Positions 27,601 to 39,600 of a DNA stretch of 44,500 nt are shown one piece after another. The DNA is from Apostichopus japonicus (lineage: Eukaryota > Echinodermata > Holothuroidea > Aspidochirotida > Stichopodidae). The position numbers and the translations under genes were made by a program. Every line of letters begins with the position of its first letter. The first letter of the stretch is position 1. The DNA lies in assembly GCF_037975245.1 (NCBI RefSeq), contig NC_092564.1:26531484-26575983 (forward strand). Direction: 5' to 3'. The notes beneath the pieces were generated by a model. It ran no database searches. It was not told the DNA's origin and saw nothing but the letters and a program-made list of their open reading frames with translations.

Positions 27601-30600
27601 GTTCAGATCCTAGTTTAAACAATTGCCACCATGCCGCCCAATGCGAGAACACCATGGGGTCATTTGAGTGCACCTGTAGTAAAGGATGGACCGGTAATGG
27701 GGTCAAGTGTACCAACGTGGATGAGTGCTCGTCGGTGGGATTACACGAGTGCCACCAGAGGGCAGAGTGTAAAGACACAGAGGGGAGTTACAGGTGTGAA
27801 TGTCTAACTGGATATGAGGGCGATGGCTTCCTCTGCATCGGTAAGTAAACATCGTTAAATATTCAGTACAGAGAACTGAGGCAAATTGATATTCTACATT
27901 TCATAAAAATAGTTACATATGAAATTGAAAACAAAATTTGAGTTATTTTCAAACACTATGGATTGATTTTGACCATGTTGAAGTTTCTTGTATGTTTTCT
28001 TTAAAAAGATGGGTAGTGGAGGTTGGTGGGGGGGGTGGGTGGGGGGTAGAAGTAAGGTGATATGCAACCATTTTGTGCTTCATCTGATCACACAGATGTC
28101 TTTCTTGCCTTTACATTAACATTACAAATTACACTTAATAGAAAGGATTTCAGAATTGTAACAAACATATTTTAATAAATTTTCCCTTTTTGAAATTAAC
28201 ATTTCATTAAACGTTATTAAAGTCATCTGCAAACAGTGGATACATGTTTTAATCTGTACAGATAGATTGGAGTGCTCAGACGGCTCTGTTGAGTGTGGCC
28301 AGAACGAGGAGTGTGTTAATCTGCCAGGCACATATTTGTGTAGATGCCAACAAGGCTACGAACAATTTTCGACAGGTTGCGTGGGTACGTTTAAATTAAG
28401 AAACTCAGAGAATCAGATACACATATCTGTAGACATATCTCTGCATTTGAAGGACTTATTATTCATCCTGAATGGATGGTGCTGACCAAACATGTACTAA
28501 TACATTTTCAATTTTTGTTGTCCAGTGTTATTTCTATACTAGCACAGAAAGTTTTAAGTAAGTGCACAGATATTAAAATACTTTTTGGAGCTTTTCTTGT
28601 TTTATTTTTCAAAACATTTGTTCAAATGTTTTTCAAGAAATAGCATGTATGCTATGCTTAACTACATCTACAATGAATATGTTGTATGTAGTAACTTTTT
28701 GTATGCTTGTTGTGAGAGGCGACAGATTTATTGAAGGAGGTTCTGTCTGTTTTGATGTTATGTAACAATCCAACAGTATACATTACAAGTGAGCTACTTT
28801 TTTTTGTCTTTGTCTTTAAGACATTAATGAGTGTAATGAAGAAGACTTTGATGGATGCTGGGCACACAGCTACTGTGTCAACACTGAAGGATCTTACCAA
28901 TGTATCTGTGACGTTGGATTCTACTTTGAAGGAGAGGAGTGTATTGGTGAGATGATATGAATATTCATTTAATATGTATTGTTCATATTCAATACATTCA
29001 TCAAGTTGTAGCATTCATTGTATTCATCAATTACACATTAGTATGGTCACTATAAAGCAGGCTTCATTAGATGCAGGCAACATAAGAAGGCTGGTAGAAC
29101 ACTGGACATATTTATCCCCACATAATAGACTTGTTTGAACCTATTCTAGCCCAAACAATAATAAATATTTACTTCAATATTTTCTATTTATTATCCCTTT
29201 TTGGTAACGATATATTTTCTTGTTTTTCCTTCAGATGAAATCCTATTCTGCATCTCTAACCCATATAACAAACGCTGCCGTCCTGCCATGTGTGACAGCA
29301 ACGGAAAGAACTGTTCATGTTTCAATGAGAGATACAAATTAGTTGAGACATTTTGTCTTGGTGAGTTAAATCCTGCAATTGTTACGTATATGAAGCTATT
29401 TGTTTGGTTGGAAAGATCTGTACGTCTTTGCTCATGAAGTCAAGAAAGTAAAATTTGCCTTATGAATTGGAAGCAGTTCCAATTTGTAGTCATACCTGGT
29501 ACAAATATTAAAAAAAAATCGCAAACCCCAAATCTGATACTGACTGAAATAAACTTAACGATATATTAGTGTTTTTGGACAAATGTGTATACCTTTGCTA
29601 AGATTTTTTATTTTTTAAGTAAAAGGAGGTAAAAAGGAGGGTGAAAAGATATTATAAACATTTTTTCATGAGTGAAAACAAAACATTGAATACTGTAAAG
29701 AAATTTGGAGACAGGGAATCAGATATTCCTAAATGTGGCTATTTATTCTATTGAAATATCTTGATCAGGTATGTTAACTTATGTAGGACTCTGTAGTTCA
29801 TTTTAATATAACTGTGATACTTACTTAGAACCCTGTTAATGGCAACATGACTACCTCCAAATAAGGACAAGTTGACTACATCCCAAAAGATTTCCCCTCT
29901 TCGAGACATTCTATCATCTAACTGAACCCTCCTCTATATTTGGGAAATTACATAAGTGGTTGGATACTTTTCTCTCTTTTGCTGGATGGGTGAGGGGATC
30001 CCTAGTCCCCTTTCCCCTGCGAAATGATACATGAATTCTGTTACCATTACAAATGAATCCATCCCTCAGAAAGCCAAATTTTTGATCTGCGAGCTATTAA
30101 GGCATTCCAAGTTTATGGATCCAATAATGATAAATGTTTTATTTGAAGAAAAAATTTAACTGTCTTTTGACCGTTTTTTTTATGAAAATATATCTCTCTC
30201 TCTCTCATTTTGTTGTTGTTGTTGTTCAGACATAAATGAATGCGATGGCACGTTCGATCAGAAGTGCAATCCTCATGCAGTTTGTTCCAACAGCATTGGT
30301 GGATATCACTGTCTGTGCAAGTCTGGATACTTACCAAACCCTAAAGGATTTGGTCCTGTGGGATGTATAGGTAATTTATATTGTATTCTAGTGATAAAGG
30401 AAATTTATATGTACAAGGAAAGAGCTGGACATCTCTTAGCACAAAGTAAATACAAACACATGAAAAGAAATGATGTCATAATTGCATTGCATTAATGTCA
30501 CAACATAGTGCACATGTATATAAAAAGACAAAGTTTGCAGTGGTAAGCTTGAGCCATTGACACCTTGGATATAAACCAGATACTGATCTAAATATTAAGA

Positions 30601-33600
30601 GATCTATCTGGCTGATACAATATAACTGCTCAAAGTTAACAAGTCATTAATCACTTAATGCAGTGTGGAGAATTTTGTGTCCCACCAAAATTAATTCAAT
30701 ATTTTATTTTTCTTTCTAAATCTTGAACTTGTTTTTTTTAACCTAATTTTGTCATTTCTGGTAAGATTTGTTGGACTAAAATGACAGGATATGTTTAAGA
30801 AACTTTTCTTTGCTTTTTATCGGTTAAGATTCGAAAAACCAGGTTATGAAACATTCAGAGCTAGATGCAACATTAAAACTGTGTGTCTATCCCCTTACTA
30901 ACACCTTGCTTAATAGGTTCATAGCAGTAGCTTATATTTAGGCCTAGCCTGCTAGCATATAGGTATCCAGTTTGTCACTGGATCATCAGAGTATGTCTCA
31001 CTATTTCAAATAATGTAATATCACTCATAACTGTCCAATTAGAGTATCCTTTGTGGAAGGAATAACAAGTAAAGATCCTTGCAAGTTATATATTTTATAG
31101 CACAAAATAATATATGAAACACTTTAATAATTTAATATTATTGTTTTGTATTTAGCTTCATCGACAAATAAAACATATATGAAATATTTTTCATGGATTT
31201 TATGAGACATAAAATTGTCTCCATTGGCTTAGATAGTAACTTCTCCAGTGGTCCCACTCAGGGCACTGTCACAATGTGTGTAATCTGTACTGTTAACAGA
31301 TCTCTGAATAAAAGTAACACCAAATTAATTTGCTGTTTGGATAACCAAAGAGTGGGCCTGTTTGTCCCTCGAAAAATCTTTTAAAATTTGCCCTGAACAA
31401 TTTGTGTGGGGATATTCCATGACTTAGGTTCAGAATGACAGCAAAGTTAGTATAACTCATAGTACACTCTCTGTCTACATAATTCCTTGTGATTTCCTTA
31501 CAGATGAGATTGAGTGCAGCATATCTGACTCCTGCAATGACAACACTGAATGTAACGATGTTGATGGGGCCTATCAGTGCACCTGTGTGACTGGTTACTT
31601 GGGGGACGGCAACACATGCTTTGGTAAATATTTATGGGACTTACATTAGGAAATCACCACTGCTTCTTAGTTTGGGTTGGAGTATGACTTTAGTGGAATC
31701 ATACTTCTATTCTGTACTTTATGTAAGGGACTACTGGCAATCCAGGGAGAGCCACAGAGATATAAGTGAAGAACATTGTCTGTTCTTGGGTGTTTCTGAC
31801 TGTCTTTATTACGGATACTCAATTGTACAAGGTGCATTCTGTGCATAATGCAAATGAGATCTGAGTAAACATAAATTATGTAAATTAATCACTTCAAGCA
31901 TCCTACTTGTTATAACTGTGTAAACTGCAACTACCTTGTATCACATAGACATGAACTCTTAGTTGTTACTGTTGGGCTTCCATGTATATTTCATCTTTTG
32001 CTAACTAGAGAGTTGGATGATTTGCCATTTTGTACCGTAGATTGTAATGTTAGCAGCAAAGTTGGTTTCTAGTAAAGGTGTAATGTATGATAAGGGCATA
32101 CGAAAGTTTGTAATTCACTGTAACTAAATTGATAGTTAGTCAGTCAAAATAAAAAAGGTGGGTGGGGTGTGGGTTGGTTATGAACCAATGAGATATTAAG
32201 CAGCTTGGAATGATCAAGCAGCCATAGATTTTCCCAGGAGAAGCAAAGTTTCAATTTTATTGCATTGGTTGCAGGGCATGTTGAACTTTGCTTATGTTTG
32301 ATGGTATGCTCCATGCACTGAATTTTGTAATGCAGTACAAAAGTTAACCTCTGATTGTAAGAACATAGGAAATGGGGAAATCATCAAAGTGTAGTGTAAA
32401 TGGCAGAGAGTTATTTTTGTACTGTTACTTGGGAGAGTGCATTTTTGTATACAAATAGATAACAGGGGGCTTAGATGAAATGTAGGGGAGGATGTGAGGT
32501 GTAAGTAACAGCTACTTGTGTTTATGAGAGCATAGGAATATTATGGATGTGAACTGTAAGTTAAAGGGTGAGTCTCAACTGGTAGATGGAACATGCATGT
32601 TGGATTGAAACATCTTATTAACTGGATTTTTAACCAAGATACTCATGTGTGTGTTCCATAGTTAATTGTTTGGTGTACTACTGTATTGGTGAACTTTAAG
32701 CTGAATTGCCAGTGTCTGCAGAAATGCTAGAAGGAAAACAGAAGGTTCACCAATGGTCAGTTACAATCCACTCTGTTTATTGCTGTTAACCTCTGCATGC
32801 TACTTTTCTTACTGAAATATTCAGTAGTTGTATATTTTGGCAAACTGTGTCTGGAGAAATGTTGGTTGTTGTATTGTAACGTTGTAATTAAAAATGTTTT
32901 TGAACTGTTTCCGACCATTTCTTTCAAAAAAGTTTCAGAGATGATGTACATGAACTACTAAAGAGCAATATTTCAGTCATGGTGGCACCAAATGTTCTAG
33001 ACTGTTTTTGAATAGTGACATCTATTAAATACTGAAAATCTTTCCTGTTTTGAAACTCTCTTAGATTTTGACGAATGCTTGAAAGGATCCCACGACTGCG
33101 ATGAACACGCAACCTGTATTAACAATGATGGCAGTTATAGTTGCATATGCAATGAACCATTCTACACTGGAGATGGATTCATTTGTAATGGTAACCGTAA
33201 ATTAATGCATGATTACACAGGGGAAAGGGGACTAGAGATCCCCCTCCATCCCACCCACACATCAAAAGAGAGAAAAGTATCCATCCCCAAATCACCAGCT
33301 ATAAACTTACTAAGAGCTTATAGAAATGACAAAGCCTAGATTCATCTTCACATGCATATGTTAGGAATAGTTTCCTTTGGACTACTTAATATGCTATTTG
33401 AAATTACAATTTGCTTTGAAGTGATGTCATATTAATATATATAGTTGTCTGTTGTAAATGTTACTTAAATGATATGTGACACTTTTCAAATGCATTAATA
33501 CCTCTGATATTCTTTACTATTTATTTTGGTTGATGCATTCACACCAGATGCTGTTTCTTTTTCTGTTTTTCTTTCTTTTTATCTGGGGGGGGCGGAAGGG

Positions 33601-36600
33601 GTGGCAAGGGGGGAGAAATGCGAGAAGCTTAGTTTCATGAAAGCGATTTAAGATAGTTTTGAAAAGCTATATCTCAGTAAATAAAGTTTTGAAAATTGGA
33701 ACCAAAAAAAACAGATATACAAATGGATGCGTGTTTCGCTGAGGTAACGTTTGCAATTTTGTAATATTGATGTACAATTTTTACCAATTTCTTGTTTCCC
33801 ATAATGCTTTGCAAATGTATATACTACAGTATGTTAATTTCCTTCTTTTTTGTTGTTGTTGACAGATGTGGATGAATGCTTAGAGGGAAATCCATGCAAC
33901 CTTTATGCATCTTGTCAAAATCTTGTTGGTGACTTCTCTTGCATCTGTAACGCTGGTTACCGAGGTGATGGTCGTCATGGAAATGGATACATTGGGTGCA
34001 TGGATGTTAATGAATGCTCAGAGGGCCATTATAAATGCCCACCTCAATCATTTTGCCAAAATTTACATGGAACATATACCTGTATTTGTGAAGATGGATT
34101 TGAGATGATTGACGGCATCTGTATAGGTTGGTGTAAAAGATCATAATCAAGTTCATTTATTTGCAACAAGTTGTGTCCAAAAATTTCCTCACACTACTGC
34201 TATATTTCAAGCACACCAATTTATTTACCAATATTTATTTGGTACTTTTCAAGGAAAAGTGACGCAAGGTAGAGTCTGAGCATGCAACCCAAGTAACTTG
34301 ATCCACTGTCAACCTCACGCCCCCTTAGATTGGTGAATGCAGATTTATTTCCCTGTGACTGGTTAGATTGGTGAATGCAGATTTATTTCACTGTGACTGG
34401 TTAGATTGGTGAATGCAGATTTATTTCACTGTGACTGGTTAGATTGGTGAATGCAGATTTATTTCTCTGTGACTGGTTAGATTGGTGAATGCAGAATTAT
34501 TTCTCTGTGACTGGTTAGATTGGTGACTTCAGAATAATTTCCCTGTGACTAGTTAGATTGGTGAATGCAGAATTATTTCTCTGTGTCTGGTTAGATTGGT
34601 GAATGCTAAATTATTTACCTGTGACTGGTTAGAGTAGTGAATGCAGAATTATTTCCCTGTGACTGGTTAGATTGGTGAATGCAGAATTAGTTCCCTGTGA
34701 CTGGTTAGATTGGTGAATGCAGAATTATTTCCCTGTGACTGGTTAGATTGGTGAATGCAGAATTATGTCCCTGTGACTGGTTAGATTGGTGAATGCAGAA
34801 TTATGTCCCTGTGACTGGTTAGATTGGTGAATGCAGAATTATTTCATTGTGATTGGATAGATTGGTGAATGCAGATTGATTACATTGTGACTGGTTAGAT
34901 TGGTGAATGCAGAATTATGTCCCTGTGACTGGTTAGATTAGTGAATGCAGAATTATTTCATTGTGACTGGTTAGATTGGTGAATGCAGAATTATTTCCCT
35001 GTGACTGGTTAGATTGGTGAATGCAGAATTATGTCCATGTGACTGGTTAGATTGGTGAATGCAGAATTATTTCCCTGTGACTGGTTAGATTGGTGAATGC
35101 AGATTTATTACATTGTGACTGGTTAGATTGGTGAATGCAGAATTATGTCCCTGTGACTGGTTAGATTGGTGAATGCAGAATTATTTCCCTGTGACTGGTT
35201 AGATTGGTGAATGTAGAATTATTTCCCTGTGACTGGTTAGAGTAGTGAATGCAGAATTATTCCCTGTGGCTGGTTAGATTGGGAAATTTAGAATTATTGC
35301 CCTGCAAATGGTTAGATTGGTGAATGCAGAATTATTTTCCTGTGACTAGTTATATTGAATTCAGATTTATTTCCCTGTGACTGGTTAAATTGGTGAATGC
35401 AGAATTATTTCATTGTGACTGGTTAGATTGGTGAATGCAGAATAATTTCCCTGTGACTGGTTAGATTGGTGAATGCAGAATTATTTCCCTGTGACTGGTT
35501 AGATTGGTGACTTCAGAATAATTTCCCTGTGACCGATAAGATTGGTGACTTCAGAATTATTTCCCTGTGACTGGTTAGATTGGTGACTACAGAATTAGTT
35601 CCCTGTGACTAGTTGGATTGGTGAATGCAGAATTATTTCCCTGTGACTGGTTAGATAGGTGAATACAGAATTATTTCCCTGTGACTGGTTAGATTGGTGA
35701 ATACAGAATTAGTTCCCTGTGACTGGTTAGATTGGTGAATGCAGAATTATGTCCCTGTGACTGGTTAGATTGGTGAATTCAGAATTATTTCTCTGTGTCT
35801 GGTTAGATTGAAGAATGCAGAATTATTTCCCTGTGACTGGTTAGATTGGTGAATGCAGAATTATTTCCATGTGACTGATTAGTTTGGTGAATGCAGATTT
35901 GTTTCCTTGTGACTGGTGAGATTGAAGAATTCAGAATTATTTCCCTGTGACTGGTTAGACTTTAATTCATATTTATTTCCCTGTGATTGGTTAGATTGAT
36001 TTACAATTAGATACTATACTTTATTTTGCTGTTTTTTTTCTTCTATTTTTACAGATATCAATGAATGTGCAGCCAACGGACATACCTGTTCATATCACTC
36101 ACATTGTGTTAACGTTATTGGATTCTATGATTGTGTTTGTGATACTGGATACATGAGAGTCAGAGAAAAATGTCATAGTAAGTTGCAAATATTAGGGTTG
36201 GCTCTTACAATGTTAATCCAGTAGCATAATCAGGAATACTAAAGCACAAGAGAGTTAGTAGGAAGAGAACCAACATAAAACATAAGCCACAGCAGTAGCA
36301 CAACCTTCTTATGCCTAATGTAGTTTTACAATATTTATTCCATAATATTCAGGATTACATGTTCTGATACTATGCAGTTTCTCAACTTCATTATATGTAT
36401 CTATCGTGTTGAACACTCAAGAACAGCCTTTACTGTTTCATTTGTTATTGTGGGGATTGTTGAGGGGGCCAGGGAGGATTCTAGCAGAGAAGATTGCCTC
36501 ATGTGCTTATATCATTGTGCCAATCATTTGTTGAAAATGAAACATTGAAAAAGATAAGCAAACAGAAAAGTATGTATATGTTCCAATGTAAACTATATAT

Positions 36601-39600
36601 AAACTATTTCTGGTGTCATATGAACACCCACACCTCTCCCCTGTTAATTTCTTTTATTTTTTGTACTTGTTTTGAATCATTGAAGAAGGCACTTTCCGTT
36701 GCTTTTGTGTTTAAACCTTATAACGCATAATTGCCATTGCATGTGAAGACCATATGCCAGCATATATGGCTTTGAGTAACATTTTGGAAATACTTTGCTC
36801 TCAATTTGTTTTCAAGAATTAATATTTGTTTTCTTTTATACTGTCAAAAAAGACAATCAAAACTGTTGTGAAGATGTTGTGAAAGAATGAAACGAAGAAT
36901 GTCCCTGTGTATTATTATTTCTTCCCCTAATAGGGTTGTTAGACTATCTGTCAGTAATGAAACAGGTGAAATCTACCAGCATTTGTACTGGTGTATAGTC
37001 TGTGTCTTTAATTGATGACATATAAAGAAGATTAAATAATTAGGATAATCATCATAATAATATGATAGTATCTTTGCTACTTTTGTGAGTGATTTAAATC
37101 ACTTTTGGCAGATCATCTGCTAGGCAGATTAAAAAATGGTTGATGGATTTCAACTGAGCCCAGTTCTGAACAGATGACAGGCATCTTGTCTGATAAATTA
37201 CTTCTGCTATTTTGTATATTTTGACTAGTTTATGAAACCTAACAACAAAGGTGAAAGAGTGATTTAATGCAGACCTCTTTTAACCTACAGATATTGATGA
37301 ATGTGACCATGGTTTCAACAATTGTGACCAGAATGCTGACTGCTTTGACACAGAGGGATCTTATAAGTGTGAATGCCACCATGGTTTCGCAGGTGACGGG
37401 TTCACATGTGAAGGTATGAATGTCATTTTGAATCTGTTTTTAGCCCTTTGGAAGAAAAACATCTGCATGGACAAGAATAGTTAATATATCAGAAATCTGC
37501 AGATAACAGAAACACTGTTTATACACCCTTTTGATTCCATTGAAAGAGAAATCATTTAGTAATGTTTTAGAAAGAGTGCTGTTGACAAAAGTCTAACTCA
37601 AAAGTTTTCAGGGCAGGATGTATTCAGTCTTGGTTTATGACTTGACACAGCTGATTTGTATTGTCCTGTTATCCAAGAAACCCATCCTGTCGTCAAACAA
37701 AACTCAGGCCATCCCTGAGTCAGGACTTGTTCATACCTTCCATTTAATACAGTACATCTTATTCTGCAGACAACTTTGCTATTAAACTGGACAAGAGTAC
37801 ATATTATAAAAATGACTGTGTGATTAATCTGTGCTTGCTTTAATAAGAAATAGTTCAGAGGAAAATTTGTGTTTGCCTTCTATGAAATCTCGCCTGTTTG
37901 ATATGTATGTATTTATATTAGATCCTCCTGCAAGCAGGAACTCGCGACGAAGCCATCATTGGCTTATCAAAGCCGCAAGCTGAGCGAAGTCAGTCTCTTA
38001 GATTCATATTTAACGTCCATGATTATGAATTGTCAATTGTCGATAATTCTGTAACTGGACAACATACATTAATCTTGGAGTGACTCGAACTCGGGACCTT
38101 ATGAGTGAAAGGCACCGGCATAAACCACTGAGCTAACACTCCCTGTTTGCCACAGGTTCACTTGTAAATTTTAAAATCTGTGACAATTTCAATTATTACT
38201 ATCTCAATAATACTATGTAGGAAGTGCTTTTGAATTTCTCTAATAAGGTTGGTTTATTTTCTGCTTTCGTCAGACAAAAATACATTTTCCTCTGAAATGT
38301 CTTTTTAATTCTAATTCTCTCATGTTTTATCTTTATTTTCAGATGTGAACGAATGTGAGTCGTCTTCACCATGCCAGGGTTCCCTCTATCAGCAGTGTAT
38401 GAATACTATTGGTTCATTAACTTGCATCTGTACTCTTGGAAGCTACCAGAACATGACAGGGTCTTGTGAGGGTAAGTGTGTTTTAAACTAATAAAAAAAT
38501 AAAGTTATTTATCTCAATTCGAGAAGAAATATTCAGCTCTAAGATGTTTTGTCATTTTATGTGAGGTGATGGGAACAAATTAAAGCTGTGTGGTCCATAG
38601 TAATTCTGAATGATGAGGGCAGAAGGAAGGATGGACCTGCTCCGGGTAGTCCTAGCTATGTTCCTATTGGGAAGTAAAAAATAATCCCCCCCCCCCATCT
38701 CTAATTTGAAACACAAATTGTGACTAGTACTTGTTTGCTTGTAGACACTGACCAGAACCAATGTCCAATTTCAGTTTTATCGTTTTTTGGTTATTTCTAT
38801 CTTTTTGTGTCTGGCTATGTAAAAACTTTTGATAATTATCTGTTTAATGTTTTGAAATAATTGTATTTTTGAACCTGATTTAATAGTAACTAATGTTTCG
38901 TAAGATCAATTAATGTCAATAGCTGTCTGAGAGGCAGCCTTGCATTTCTTATTGTGCAGTCCTGTGTTATGTCTGTGTGTATTCCTGTCTTCCTACAGTT
39001 TGTCTCTCTGTTAGTCTGGATGTTAGATTCAGAGCCATTGGAGGGTTATATCTGAATCATTACCCAGAGGAAATCAGAAATATGACCAGGATTAAACATC
39101 TCACAAATAGTGTAAGTTCCACTCATCATCTCTTTAGAGTTCTGCTCTTTTTCTCTTTGCTCCCTCTTCTCATTTTACCTAGTTCATGTAATCTTGAGTT
39201 TGTTTACATCATACTGTCTTCCATCCTACCTCAATTTGATAGCAGATAGTGCTGATGGTCGACTTTGGAAGTGTAATTAATTGCGCTCAAAACATAAGTA
39301 GAGATAACTCGCCTACAAGCTAGCACCACACATATAATCGGCTTTTGAAATATAGCCAACCTATCAAAAACAACAATAAAGCAGTTTGTCAGCAAATATC
39401 GCAAAAGTACAGGTTCTCATAATGCTACACTAGCACTGTGCTGTTACAAATCGGCAAGCACCTGCTCCGGTTAGATTCATGGTTCACTTGTCAGTAATGG
39501 CTTGTTCTGCAGTGCAACATTCAGTCCTAGCAATGTTTAATCATTGCGCATAATCACAAATTCGTAAGTTATTCATCTTTTAGGATTGACAAAATATTTG

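Noticed and set aside
28658-29014. 118-codon minus-strand ORF
   Set aside because: It is the antisense shadow of exon 23 and its flanks.
34325-35990. CRISPR-like array
   Set aside because: Units are contiguous 38-bp repeats without unique spacers and lie in an intron of an animal gene; this is a minisatellite.
38081-38143. Functional tRNA gene on the minus strand
   Set aside because: The boxes are present but the T arm and anticodon arm pair poorly, and the body, tail and flanking duplication show a SINE.
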